Shown here: in pieces, positions 36,963 to 48,035 of the stretch
Position numbering within the stretch: position 1 is the first letter of the stretch
Layout of the letters: each line of letters opens with the position of its first letter
Source: Streptomyces monashensis
Lineage (GTDB): Bacteria; Actinomycetota; Actinomycetes; Streptomycetales; Streptomycetaceae
Assembly (NCBI RefSeq): GCF_001866665.1
Contig: NZ_MLYO01000007.1
Location: forward strand, 1-64,000
Length of the DNA: 64,000 nt
Direction: 5' to 3'
Made by a program: the position numbers and the translations under genes
The notes under the pieces: model-generated
Told to the model about the DNA's origin: nothing
Database searches by the model: none
Seen by the model: only the letters and a program-made list of their open reading frames with translations

Positions 36963-37861
36963 GGCTCCCCCTGTCCGTCCGGCACGACCATGGTGCCGAT
37001 GCCTTCGTCGGTGAAGATCTCCAGCAGGATCGAGTGCTGGACCCGGCCGTCGATGACGCGGGCGGTCCGCACGCCGTTGCGTACCGCGTGCAGGCAGCCC
37101 TCCATCTTCGGCACCATGCCGGAGCTCAACTCCGGCAGCAGCTTCTCCAGTTGGGAAGCGGTGAGACGGCTGATCACCTCGTCGGAGTTCGGCCAGTCCT
37201 CGTAGAGTCCCTCGACGTCGGTGAGGACCATGAGGGTTTCGGCGCCCAGAGCAGCAGCGAGTGCCGCAGCCGCCGTATCAGCATTGACGTTGTAGACATG
37301 TCCGTCGTCCTGACTGCGGGCGATGGAGGAGACGACCGGGATACGGCCGTCCGCCAGCAGGGCGTCGATCGCGCCCGTGTCGATGTCGGTGATCTCGCCG
37401 ACCCGGCCGATGTCGACCGGTTCGCCGTCGATCTCGGGGATGTGCCTGGTCGCGGTGATGGTGTGGGCGTCCTCGCCGGTCAGGCCGACGGCCAGCGGGC
37501 CGTGCTGGTTGAGCAGGCCGACCAGCTCCCGCTGCACCTGCCCCGCCAGCACCATCCGTACGACGTCCATGGCGTCCTCGGTGGTGACGCGCAGGCCCGC
37601 CTTGAACTCGCTGACGATGCCGTGCCGGTCGAGGGCGGCGCTGATCTGCGGGCCGCCGCCGTGCACGACGACGGGCTTGAGGCCGGCGTGGTGGAGGAAG
37701 ACGACGTCCTGGGCGAACGCGGCCTTCAGCTCCTCGTCGACCATGGCGTTGCCGCCGAATTTGATGACGACGGTCCTGCCGTTGTGCCGGGTGAGCCAGG
37801 GCAGGGCCTCGATGAGGATCTGGGCCTTGGGGAGCGCGGTGTGTTTGCGCGTCGAGGTCAT
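36959..37861 (-). CDS. argB: acetylglutamate kinase
   Basis: Phosphorylates N-acetylglutamate, the arginine-feedback step. At 300 residues it has the amino-acid kinase glycine motifs [10 protein letters not shown] and [29 protein letters not shown] for substrate, and [13 protein letters not shown]. The N-terminal helix before the kinase fold ([18 protein letters not shown]) is the hexamer-forming element of arginine-sensitive NAGK enzymes, so feedback inhibition is likely. The start at 37861 overlaps the argJ stop. Confidence 0.95.
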
Positions 37862-39036
37862 GAGGAGTAGGCGCTGTTCTCGTGGACGTAGTCGGCGGTC
37901 AGGTCGTTGGTCCAGATGGTCGCGGTCTCGGTGCCCGCGGCGAGGTCGGCGGTGACGCGCACCTCGCGGTAACGCATGTCGACCAGGTCGCGGTCCTCGC
38001 CGACGGAACCGTTCTTGCACACCCAGACGCCGTTGATGGCGACGTTCAGCCGGTCCGGTTCGAAGGCGGCGCCGGTGGTACCGATCGCGGAGAGGACGCG
38101 GCCCCAGTTGGGGTCCTCGCCGTGGATCGCGCACTTGAGGAGGTTGTTGCGGGCGATGGAGCGGCCCACCTCGACGGCGTCCGCCTCGCTGGCCGCGTTG
38201 ATCACCTCGACCTTGATGTCCTTGCTGGCGCCCTCGGCGTCGCCGATGAGCTGCCGGCCGAGGTCGTCGCAGACGGTCCGTACGGCCTCGGCGAACTCCT
38301 CGTACTGCGGGGTGACGCCGGAGGCGCCGGAGGCGAGCAGCAGCACGGTGTCGTTGGTGGACATGCAGCCGTCGGAGTCGACGCGGTCGAAGGTGACCCT
38401 GGTGGCGGCGCGCAGGGCGCGGTCCAGGGTCGCGCTGTCGAGGTCGGCGTCGGTGGTGAGGACGACGAGCATGGTGGCGAGGCCGGGCGCGAGCATGCCG
38501 GCGCCCTTGGCCATGCCGCCGACGGTCCATCCGTCCTTCGTGACGACGGAGGTCTTGTGGACGGTGTCGGTGGTCTTGATGGCGATCGCGGCCTTCTCGC
38601 CGCCGTGCGGGCTGAGCTGGGCGACGGCCTTGTCGACGCCGGGCAGCAGCTTGTCCATCGGCAGCAGGACGCCGATCAGGCCGGTGGAGCAGACGGCGAC
38701 CTGGCCGGGGGCGTGGCCGCCGGTCCGGTCGTGCCCCGCGGTGTTGAGGGACTCGGCGACCTTCTCGGCGGTGGCGTGGGTGTCCTGGAAGCCCTTGGGG
38801 CCCGTACAGGCGTTGGCGCCGCCTGAGTTGAGGACGACCGCGGTCAGCTCGCCCGCCTTGAGGACCTGCTCGGACCACAGCACCGGCGCGGCCTTCACGC
38901 GGTTGGAGGTGAAGACACCGGCGGCGGCGCGGCGCGGTCCGTCGTTGACCACGAGGGCCAGGTCGGGGTTGCCGTTCTCCTTGATCCCGGCGGCGACGCC
39001 CGCCGCCGCGAATCCCTTGGCTGCCGTCACACTCAC
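37858..39036 (-). CDS. argJ: glutamate N-acetyltransferase / amino-acid acetyltransferase
   Basis: Bifunctional ornithine acetyltransferase that recycles acetyl from N-acetylornithine to glutamate. At 392 residues it has the autocleavage site [20 protein letters not shown]; the Thr of the ATMLV motif becomes the N-terminal nucleophile of the beta chain. SNRVKAAPV and [10 protein letters not shown] are near the N-terminus, and [15 protein letters not shown] is in the beta chain. The start is GTG 39036 with AAGGAGA upstream. Because ArgJ acts in the cyclic pathway, argA is not needed here. Confidence 0.94.
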   Translation of the reverse strand: MSVTAAKGFAAAGVAAGIKENGNPDLALVVNDGPRRAAAGVFTSNRVKAAPVLWSEQVLKAGELTAVVLNSGGANACTGPKGFQDTHATAEKVAESLNTAGHDRTGGHAPGQVAVCSTGLIGVLLPMDKLLPGVDKAVAQLSPHGGEKAAIAIKTTDTVHKTSVVTKDGWTVGGMAKGAGMLAPGLATMLVVLTTDADLDSATLDRALRAATRVTFDRVDSDGCMSTNDTVLLLASGASGVTPQYEEFAEAVRTVCDDLGRQLIGDAEGASKDIKVEVINAASEADAVEVGRSIARNNLLKCAIHGEDPNWGRVLSAIGTTGAAFEPDRLNVAINGVWVCKNGSVGEDRDLVDMRYREVRVTADLAAGTETATIWTNDLTADYVHENSAYSS

Positions 39037-39157
39037 TGTGTCTCCTTGTTCGCTTCTCCGCCCGTGCAGCGCAGCGGTGCGGCCTTCTCCCCCAGTGCCT
39101 CAAGGGCCTGGAAGGTGCCCCCAGTCGTCTGCCGCCCGGCGGCTGCACGTGCGTCGC

Positions 39158-40242
<1,085 letters not shown>

Positions 40243-40299
40243 CTTTCGCCGCCCGCGCGGGACCTGCCCGGTTCGCGGCACCATGCCCGAGCGGCCGTG

Positions 40300-40902
40300 T
40301 CACGGAGCCGCACCCTTGCGGGCCGCGTAGGCGCGGGCCGCGCGGACGCGGTTGCCGCATTTGGTGGTGCACCAGCGGCGGGCGCCGTGGGAGCGCAGGA
40401 ACCAGCGGGCGCAGCCCTGGGCGGCGCACTCGGTGAGCTGGCCCGCGTCGGCGCCGGTGAGCAGGTCGGTGGCGTCCTCGGCGAGGAGCGAGAGGGCGGC
40501 GGCGGCCGGGTTGCCGGTGTCGGGGACGTCGGCGCGGTGGGGGCCGTCGGCGGTCCAGACGAGCCGCGGGGTGGCGGGGGCGGCCGCGAGAGCGGTGTTC
40601 AGGGCGTCGAGGGCGTCGGGGGCCGGAGGCGCTGCGGCGGCGCGGGCCTCGAACAGGGTGCGCAGCGCCTCACGGAGGGCGCGCAGCCGGCCGGACTGCC
40701 TGCCGTTCAGCTCCACCCGGTCGGACAGCAGCGCGTGCCGGACGAGCCACAGACGGGCGGCATCGGCGTCGTCGAGCAGGTCGACGCGGCCGTGGCTGAC
40801 GGTGAACCGGGTGTTGACGAGCGCCAGCGAGACGTACCGGTCCTCGCCCGGGACCGGGAGCTGGTGCAGATAGACGGGGGCCTCGTGATCCACGGTCCCC
40901 AT
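40300..40902 (-). CDS. CGNR zinc-finger (ABATE-domain) regulator
   Basis: A 200-residue protein of the ABATE + CGNR family, predicted stress-responsive transcription regulators. The N-terminal about 145 residues are the ABATE domain. The C-terminal finger is CAAQGCARWFLRSHGARRWCTTKCGNRVRAARAYAAR, giving Cys pairs for one zinc and the CGNR signature that should touch DNA. GAGAGGCGG precedes ATG 40902. It is divergent from the cysteine desulfurase gene, with a 14-bp inverted repeat midway between them that is the obvious candidate operator. Confidence 0.88.
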   Translation of the reverse strand: MGTVDHEAPVYLHQLPVPGEDRYVSLALVNTRFTVSHGRVDLLDDADAARLWLVRHALLSDRVELNGRQSGRLRALREALRTLFEARAAAAPPAPDALDALNTALAAAPATPRLVWTADGPHRADVPDTGNPAAAALSLLAEDATDLLTGADAGQLTECAAQGCARWFLRSHGARRWCTTKCGNRVRAARAYAARKGAAP

Positions 40903-40929
40903 GCTAGCCGCCTCTCATGGCAATCCTTG

Positions 40930-40972
40930 CGATTCTCCGTGAGATGCGGTTAGCGTGCCTCACGGAGAATCG
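40930..40972. promoter_or_regulatory. 14-bp perfect inverted repeat in divergent promoter
   Basis: CGATTCTCCGTGAG (40930-40943) and CTCACGGAGAATCG (40959-40972) are perfect inverted copies around a 15-bp spacer. The centre is 49 bp from each flanking start codon. A further partial CCGTGAG copy lies at 40982. Likely operator of the CGNR protein or a shared regulator. Confidence 0.75.
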
Positions 40973-40994
40973 AATCAAAAACCGTGAGAGGTGA

Positions 40995-42233
<1,239 letters not shown>

Positions 42234-42310
42234 ACACACTTCGAACACACCGCAAGAGGAGGGGTGTGAACACGTCAATGGGCGGGCACCGTGCCCCGTA
42301 GGCTCGACGC

Positions 42311-42766
42311 ATGGACGTGCAGCAGCGGTACTGGCCGGTCGCCGACGTGCTGGCCCATCTGGCCGGGCGCTGGCGCGTCGAGCGGAGCGTGCGGGATCTG
42401 ACGAGCGGTGACGCGGGGCACTTCTCCGGGGTGACCGTCTTCAGCACACTGGACGGCGCCGGCGGGCTGCTGCACGAGGAGTCCGGGGAATTCACCTGGC
42501 GGGGCACGACCCGGTCCGCGACCCGGACGCTGCGCTTCCTGCCGGGGGCGGCGCCGGGCACGGCGGACGTGCGCTTCGCCGACGGGCGCCCGTTCCACGA
42601 GCTGGACCTCACGACCGGGCGGTTCGTCGCCGACCACCCGTGCGCGGCCGACCTCTACCGGGGCGAGTTCACCGTGCGGGACGCGGACCACTGGCGCACG
42701 GTGTGGCGGGTCGGCGGCCCCGCGAAGGACCTGCTGCTGACCACCGACTACGCGCGGGAGGGCTGA
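42311..42766 (+). CDS. DUF6314 family protein
   Basis: A 151-residue soluble protein matching the DUF6314 pattern: DVLAHLAGRWRVERSVRD at the start, GVTVFSTLDG, LLHEESGEFTWRG, and C-terminal DADHWRTVWRVGGPAKDLLLTTDY. It is probably a small beta-barrel with no enzymatic motif. Its 3' end overlaps the end of the convergent phosphatase-like gene by 19 bp. Confidence 0.75.
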   Translation: MDVQQRYWPVADVLAHLAGRWRVERSVRDLTSGDAGHFSGVTVFSTLDGAGGLLHEESGEFTWRGTTRSATRTLRFLPGAAPGTADVRFADGRPFHELDLTTGRFVADHPCAADLYRGEFTVRDADHWRTVWRVGGPAKDLLLTTDYAREG

Positions 42767-43341
42767 GCGGACACGCCGTCGAAGCGGAGGTTCCAGCGGC
42801 CCGCGCGGCCGGTGACGGTGGTCGTGGACAGCGGGCGCACGTCGATGTTCCAGTAGCTCGCGGGCGGCGCCTTCAGGGCGTAGACCAGGGCCGCGCGGAC
42901 GACGCCGGGTTCGGCGACGGCGACGATCCGGCCGCCGTCCTGCGCCGGCCGGGTGTCGAGCCAGCCGCCGACGCGGGAGATGAAGGCCAGCAGGGACTCC
43001 CCGCCGTGCGGGGTGGCGCGCGGATCGGCCAGCCAGGCGTCCACCGCCGCCGGCTCGCGGGCCATCGCCTCACCCAGGGTCAGCCCGCGCCAGCGGCCCA
43101 TGTCGCAGTCCCGCAGCGCGGGCTGGACCAGGGGCGTGTACCCGAGCACGTCGCCCGTGGCCCGGCTGCGCGGGGTCGGCGAGCAGTAGCGCAGCTCGGC
43201 ACCGGCCAGCGGCAGCAGCTCCCCGGCGGCGCGCTGCACCTCGTCCCAGCCGGACCGGTCCAGCGGCCGGTCGTCGTCGAACCGCTCCGCGAGCAGCGGG
43301 GCGCTGCGCGCGGCGGCGACGAACGTCACCCTCAGTGGCAT
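42748..43341 (-). CDS. histidine-phosphatase-fold protein with catalytic residues replaced
   Basis: A 197-residue protein with the fold of the phosphoglycerate mutase-like family: YCSPTPRSRATGDVLG, RDCDMGRWRGLTLGEA, GGESLLAFISRVGGWL and the C-terminal GVVRAALVYAL. The usual nucleophile motif RHG is replaced by AARSAP near residue 10, and the second catalytic His (SHGG) is Glu-Pro (VAEPG). It is therefore probably not a phosphatase and may bind a ligand or partner. The frame is intact, so it is not a pseudogene. Confidence 0.8.
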   Translation of the reverse strand: MPLRVTFVAAARSAPLLAERFDDDRPLDRSGWDEVQRAAGELLPLAGAELRYCSPTPRSRATGDVLGYTPLVQPALRDCDMGRWRGLTLGEAMAREPAAVDAWLADPRATPHGGESLLAFISRVGGWLDTRPAQDGGRIVAVAEPGVVRAALVYALKAPPASYWNIDVRPLSTTTVTGRAGRWNLRFDGVSAQPSRA

Positions 43342-43455
43342 GCGGTGATGGTGTGCCGTCGGGGAGAACGGGTCAAGGGGTGTCCCCTGTGAGATACGAC
43401 GACCGTGTGGATGCCGACGCCGGACTTCTTCACGAGAACCTCGCCGCGCCCGTCC

Positions 43456-43893
43456 TCACCCGAGGGGGTGGAGCATCCACCTGTCGGGGTGGTCCAGCGG
43501 CCGGAAGCCCGCCTTCTCGTAGACCCCGTGGGCGTCCTCGGTGGCGAGCAGCATGCGGCGCAGGCCGTACGGCTTCAGGTGGTCGCGGATGCGGCAGACG
43601 AACGCCGTGCCGACGCCCTTGCCGCGCACCGACGGGTCGACGTACACATCGGCGAGCCACGCGAACAGCGCCTGATCGGTGACCACGCGCGCGTACGCCA
43701 CCTGTTCCCCCGAGGTCCGCTCGTACACGCCGAAGTTCAGCGAACCCGCCATCGCCTGCTCGTGCTTCTCGCGGGGGCGGCCGACCGCCCAGTAGGCGTC
43801 GGTCGACAGCCACCGGTGGACGCGGTCGACGTCGACGCGGGCGGTGTCGGCGCAGAACTCGTAGCCGCCAGGGAGGGCGGGAGTGTCGTTCAT
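43456..43893 (-). CDS. GNAT-family N-acetyltransferase
   Basis: A single GNAT domain of 145 residues. The strand WLADVYVDPSVRGKGVGTAFVCRI carries the acetyl-CoA loop near residue 90, and the end is GVYEKAGFRPLDHPDRWMLHP. ATG 43893 begins just before GGYEFCADTARVDVDRVHRWL. No strong ribosome site is visible. The ligand is not known. Confidence 0.83.
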   Translation of the reverse strand: MNDTPALPGGYEFCADTARVDVDRVHRWLSTDAYWAVGRPREKHEQAMAGSLNFGVYERTSGEQVAYARVVTDQALFAWLADVYVDPSVRGKGVGTAFVCRIRDHLKPYGLRRMLLATEDAHGVYEKAGFRPLDHPDRWMLHPLG

Positions 43894-44060
43894 CGGGTGA
43901 TCATCGCAGAGTTGTCCGTGGCGGCCGGTCCGGTGCGGTTCGGCGGCGTCCCGAAGGGGCGCGGGGCTCCCTCGATATGCGGCTCCGCCGCGTGGGCGCG
44001 ACCGGCCACGACGGACCCGCGGATGACCGACGGCACATCGCGGCACGTCCAGCGGAGCGC

Positions 44061-45494
44061 TCAGAGCACCTCGGCACACGCCGCCCGCAGCCGCCGTACG
44101 CCCTCCGTGATCTCTCCGGTGCCGGCGACGGCCGCGAAGCTCAACCGGAGGTGGGCGGCGGGGGGTTCGGCACTGAAGTACGGGCGGCCGGGGGTGAGGG
44201 CGACGCCCGCGCGCAGGGCGGCCGCGGTGAGGGCGGTCTCGTCGGTGCCGTCGGGCAGGCGCAGCCAGAGGTGGTAGCCGCCGGACGGGATGTGCGGCAG
44301 GGCGAGTTCGGGCAGCCGCAGGGCCAGCTCGGCGGTCATGGCGTCGCGGCGCTCCTTCAACTCGGCTGAGATGAACCGCAGATGGCGGGGCCAGGCCGGG
44401 GAGCCGACGAGTTCCAGGGCCGCCTCCTGGAGCGGCCGGGGCACGAAGAAGCTGTCCACGACCTGGATGGCGCGCAGCCGCTCCAGCACGGGCCCGTGCG
44501 CGGCCAGGGCGCTGACCCGGAAGCTGGGCGAGGTCGCCTTGGTCAGCGAGCCGACGTGCACGACGACACCGTCCGGGTCGTCGGCGGCCAGCGGGCGGGG
44601 CAGCGGGCCCGCGTCGGCGTGCACGAGGCGCCGGACGAAGTCGTCCTCGACGACGAACGCGCCCGTCTCACGGGCGATGCGCAGCACCTCGGCGCGGCGC
44701 TCGGGGGCGAGCACGGCACCGGTCGGGTTCTGGAACAGGGGCTGGCAGACGAACACCCGGGCACCGCTCGCCCGGAAGGCGTCCGCGAGCAGTTCGGGCC
44801 GTACGCCGTCGGGGTCGACCGGCACCGGGACCGGGCGCAGTCCGGCGGCGCGGGCGATGGCCAGCATGCCGGGGTAGGTCGGTGACTCCACGAGGACGGG
44901 GGCGCCGGGCGGAGCGAGCGCGCGCAGGGCGGTGGCCAGCGCGGACTGGCCGCCGGCCGCGATCAGCACCTCGGCCGCGGTGACCGCCCCGCCGATGCCG
45001 CGCGCGAACCACTCCCGCAGCTCCGGCAGCCCCTCCAGCGGCGGCCGCCCCCAGGCACCCGGCCGGCGCCCGGCCCGGGCCAGGGCCGCCGCCATGGCGC
45101 GCTCCGGCTGGAGGGAGGGGTGCAGATAGCCGCCGCTGAACTCCAGCACCCCGGGCGGCGGAGCGGCCAGCGAGACCGTGACCCCGGAGGCGTCCACCGT
45201 GCGCGGGACGAGTTCGGGGGCGTTGTCGGCGCTCAGCGCGACCTCCTGCCAGGAGGTGTCCCCGGCCGGGGTCACGGCCGCGCGGGGCCGGGCGCGGAAG
45301 GCACCGGCGCCGGGCCGGGTGACCACCAGCCCCTCCGCGGCGAGCTGAGCGAGGGCCCGCGAGACGGTCACCGGGCTCACCCGGAACCGCTCGACCAGGG
45401 CCCGGCTCGACGGGAGCTTTCCATTCGGAGGGTAGCGATCGAGGTCCCGTCGGAGCGCTTCTGCCAGTTCATTGACGCTGCTACGCTGGTACAT
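44061..45494 (-). CDS. MocR/PdxR-type GntR regulator with aminotransferase domain
   Basis: A 477-residue fusion. The N-terminal GntR winged helix has GKLPSSRALVERFRVSPVTVSRALAQLAAEGLVV at about 25-60. The rest is a fold-type I aminotransferase-like domain: GGQSALATALRALAPPG, QNPTGAVLAPERR, VEDDFVRRLVHAD, and PLP-Lys region VGSLTKATSPSFRVSALAA. MocR proteins bind PLP or an amino compound as effector. It is divergent from an EamA exporter with start codons overlapping; a -10-like TACTCT lies 8 bases upstream, so it may be leaderless. Confidence 0.9.
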   Translation of the reverse strand: MYQRSSVNELAEALRRDLDRYPPNGKLPSSRALVERFRVSPVTVSRALAQLAAEGLVVTRPGAGAFRARPRAAVTPAGDTSWQEVALSADNAPELVPRTVDASGVTVSLAAPPPGVLEFSGGYLHPSLQPERAMAAALARAGRRPGAWGRPPLEGLPELREWFARGIGGAVTAAEVLIAAGGQSALATALRALAPPGAPVLVESPTYPGMLAIARAAGLRPVPVPVDPDGVRPELLADAFRASGARVFVCQPLFQNPTGAVLAPERRAEVLRIARETGAFVVEDDFVRRLVHADAGPLPRPLAADDPDGVVVHVGSLTKATSPSFRVSALAAHGPVLERLRAIQVVDSFFVPRPLQEAALELVGSPAWPRHLRFISAELKERRDAMTAELALRLPELALPHIPSGGYHLWLRLPDGTDETALTAAALRAGVALTPGRPYFSAEPPAAHLRLSFAAVAGTGEITEGVRRLRAACAEVL

Positions 45495-46404
45495 GAAGAC
45501 ACAGAGTAGCGCTACTGCATCCGCCCCGATAGCGGTGACCGCCCCGCAGGAGCGGGGTGGCGTCGGCACCGCCCTGGCCTTCCTCGGCGTCGCCTCCTTC
45601 TCCCTCACCTTCCCGGCCACCGCCTGGGGCCTGGAGGGGTTCGGCCCCTGGTCGCTGGTGGCCGCGCGCTGCGTCCTCGCGGCGCTCGTCGCGGGCGGCT
45701 GTCTGCTCGCTCTGCGCGTCCCCCTGCCGGAGCGGCGGCATCTGCCCGGGCTCGCCGTCGTCGCGGCCGGTGTCGTGCTGGGCTTCCCGATGCTGACCAC
45801 GCTCGCCCTGCGGACCTCCACCACCGCGCACGCCGCCGTCGTGGTGGGGCTGCTGCCGCTGACCACCGCCGTGTTCTCGGCGCTGCGCACGGGCAGCCGC
45901 CCCTCGCGCCGCTTCTGGCTCGCCGCGCTCGCGGGCGCCGCGGCCGTGGTCGCCTTCACCGTCGCCCAGAGCGGCGGCTCGCTCACCGCCGCCGACGGCT
46001 ATCTCTTCGGGGCCCTGCTGGTGTGCGCGGCGGGATACACCGAGGGCGGGCGGCTGGCCCGGGTGATGCCGGGCTGGCAGGTCATCGGATGGGCGCTGGT
46101 GCTGTGCGCACCGCTGACCGTCCCGGCCGCCGCGGTGGCGCTGGCGTACGAGCCCGTGCACCTCGCCTGGCACGGGATCGCCGGCCTGCTGTGGGTGGCG
46201 CTGGGCTCGCAGTTCCTCGGCCTGGTCGTCTGGTACCGGGGCATGGCGGTCATCGGCGTCCCGCGGGCCAGCCAGTTGCAGTTGGCGCAGCCGCTGCTCA
46301 CACTGGTGTGGTCGGCGCTGCTGCTGGGCGAGCACTTCACGGCCGCCGCTCCCCTGACTGCTGTCGCCGTGCTCGTGTGCATCGCCGTCACCCAGCGGTC
46401 GTGA
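45493..46404 (+). CDS. EamA/DMT-family transporter
   Basis: A 303-residue drug/metabolite transporter with about ten transmembrane helices in two EamA repeats (PWSLVAARCVLAALV in the first; GLVVWYRGMAVIGVPRASQLQLAQPLLTLVWSALLLGEHF in the second, the usual C-terminal repeat signature). It likely exports an amino acid or related metabolite. ATG 45493 shares CATG with the opposite start; TACGCT 6 bases upstream could be a -10, implying a leaderless mRNA. A GTG at 45536 is an alternative. Confidence 0.87.
   Translation: MKTQSSATASAPIAVTAPQERGGVGTALAFLGVASFSLTFPATAWGLEGFGPWSLVAARCVLAALVAGGCLLALRVPLPERRHLPGLAVVAAGVVLGFPMLTTLALRTSTTAHAAVVVGLLPLTTAVFSALRTGSRPSRRFWLAALAGAAAVVAFTVAQSGGSLTAADGYLFGALLVCAAGYTEGGRLARVMPGWQVIGWALVLCAPLTVPAAAVALAYEPVHLAWHGIAGLLWVALGSQFLGLVVWYRGMAVIGVPRASQLQLAQPLLTLVWSALLLGEHFTAAAPLTAVAVLVCIAVTQRS
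45505..45516. promoter_or_regulatory. 12-bp palindrome between MocR regulator and EamA exporter
   Basis: AGTAGCGCTACT is a perfect palindrome lying over the -10-like element of the regulator gene and inside the 5' end of the exporter gene. A related GCTGCTACGC half-site lies at about 45475. Probable MocR operator controlling both genes. Confidence 0.5.
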
Positions 46405-46422
46405 ACGTGAGGAGGGCCCGAT

Positions 46423-46623
46423 ATGCGTGCTTCCAAGGGCGACAAGCTGGTCCAGCACGGCAGAGTGGTCGGCCAGCACGACCAGGAGTCCGAAGTCGTC
46501 GAAGTGATGGGCGAGAAGGGCGAGCCGCCCTATCGCGTCCGGTTCCCGGACGGACACGAGGCGATCATGTCGCCGGGACCGGACTGCCAGGTCAAGCACC
46601 AGAAGAACGCGCGACAGCAGTGA
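46423..46623 (+). CDS. DUF1918 small protein
   Basis: A 66-residue protein with the full DUF1918 pattern: ASKGDKLVQHGRVVGQHDQESEVVEV, then GEPPYRVRFPDGHEAIMSPGPDCQV. It is a small SH3-like barrel of unknown function, common in actinobacteria. GAGGAGG lies upstream of ATG 46423. It follows the EamA gene by 18 bp and could be co-transcribed. Confidence 0.88.
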   Translation: MRASKGDKLVQHGRVVGQHDQESEVVEVMGEKGEPPYRVRFPDGHEAIMSPGPDCQVKHQKNARQQ

Positions 46624-46624
46624 C

Positions 46625-47866
46625 TCACCGCGGTGGTCTCGCCGATCGCCCGTAGTGGTCGGCGACCACGCGCGCCATCGCGCCGATCGGGTCGTCCGCC
46701 ATGTCCTTGGCGGCGAAGAACACATGCCCGCGGACCTGCGGGTGGCGCGCGGCGAGGGTGAGGTGCCGGGACAGCTCGACGGGATCCTGCCAGGCCGCGG
46801 GCTGTCCGGCGGCGCCGGCCTTGTAGAGGGCCTCGCCGATGTAGAGCCGGGTCCCGGAGCCCTCGGCGACAGACGCCCACCAGTCGACCAGCTTCGCGTA
46901 GTCGGCGGCGGCGAAGCCGATGTTCCAGTAGATCTGCGGGACGATGTGGTCGATCCAGTGCTCGCGCACCCAGCGGCGGGTGTCCGCGTACAGGTCGTCG
47001 TACGTCTGCGTGCCCGCCCGGGTGTCCGAGCCGCGGGGATCGGTCGAGGCGTTGCGCCACACCCCGAAGGGGCTGATGCCGAACCGGGTGCCGGGCCGCA
47101 CCCGCCTGATGCCGGTGGCCGTCTCCCGCACCAGCCGGTTGATGTTGTCCCGCCGCCACTCGGCCCGGCTGCCGAAGGCGCCGCCGTAGCGGTCGAAGGC
47201 CGCGTCGTCGTCGAAGGGCTGACCGGCGACCGGGTACGGGTAGAAGTAGTCGTCGAAGTGGACGGCGTCCACCGGGTACTTCGCGACCGCGTCGAGCATC
47301 GCCCGCCGGACGAAGGCGCGGACCTCGGGCAGACCGGGGTTGTAGTAGAGCCGGCCGCCGTAGGCCACCACCCAGTCGGGGTGACGGCGGGCCGGGTGCG
47401 AGGGGGCGAGCCGGTCCAGGTCGGTGTCGAGCGCGATCCGGTACGGGTTGCACCAGGCGTGCAGCTCCAGACCCCGGGCGTGGGCCTCGCGCACCGCCGT
47501 GCCCAGCGGGTCCCAGCCGGGATCGCGCCCCTGGGTGCCCGTGAGATACGCGGACCAGGGCTCGTACGGCGACGGCCACAGGGCGTCGGCGGTGGGCCGC
47601 ACCTGGAACATCACGGTGTTGAGCCGGTCCCGGGCCGCCGTGTCGAGATACGCGATCAGCTCCCTGCGCTGGTCGGCGGCCGGCAGACCGGGCCGTGAGG
47701 GCCAGTCCCGGTTGGCGACGGTCGCGAGCCACACGCCGCGCATCCCGGCGCTCCCCCGCGGCCGGCGCCCGGGCCCCCCGGCGCGCGGCAGAGCGGCCGC
47801 GCCGGGCGCCGTGGCCAGGGTCGACAGCGCCGCCAGGGCGAAGGCCCGGCGTGACACGTGCCCCAT
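46625..47866 (-). CDS. exported family-10-like glycoside hydrolase (GHL10/DUF187)
   Basis: A 413-residue protein with a Tat-like signal (SRRAFALAALSTLATA). The TIM-barrel domain has MRGVWLATVANRDWPS, FQVRPTADALWPS, HAWCNPYRI, VDAVHFDDYFYPYP (an acidic barrel-end motif), FGISPFGVWRN and IVPQIYWN. Members degrade or modify cell-surface polysaccharide. ATG 47866 is used, with GGGGG upstream; GTG 47872 is an alternative. It is convergent with DUF1918, only 1 bp apart. Confidence 0.86.
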   Translation of the reverse strand: MGHVSRRAFALAALSTLATAPGAAALPRAGGPGRRPRGSAGMRGVWLATVANRDWPSRPGLPAADQRRELIAYLDTAARDRLNTVMFQVRPTADALWPSPYEPWSAYLTGTQGRDPGWDPLGTAVREAHARGLELHAWCNPYRIALDTDLDRLAPSHPARRHPDWVVAYGGRLYYNPGLPEVRAFVRRAMLDAVAKYPVDAVHFDDYFYPYPVAGQPFDDDAAFDRYGGAFGSRAEWRRDNINRLVRETATGIRRVRPGTRFGISPFGVWRNASTDPRGSDTRAGTQTYDDLYADTRRWVREHWIDHIVPQIYWNIGFAAADYAKLVDWWASVAEGSGTRLYIGEALYKAGAAGQPAAWQDPVELSRHLTLAARHPQVRGHVFFAAKDMADDPIGAMARVVADHYGRSARPPR

Positions 47867-48035
47867 CCGCACACCCCCATACGCTCCGGATCCGCGGCGT
47901 CACGGATCGTCCCGCGCTCCAGGATGCCCCCACCCGCGCGATCGATCATCGATACTTGGCGGTAACGTGCACGATCGGAGCAGGCACCGAAACCCGGGGG
48001 TCCTGCGAGTGCCGTAGATCAGCGAAGGGGTCGAT

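Noticed and set aside
42748..43341. Calling the histidine-phosphatase-like gene CobC (alpha-ribazole phosphatase) because of nearby B12 genes
   Set aside because: Catalytic residues are missing and the B12 genes are over 30 kb away.
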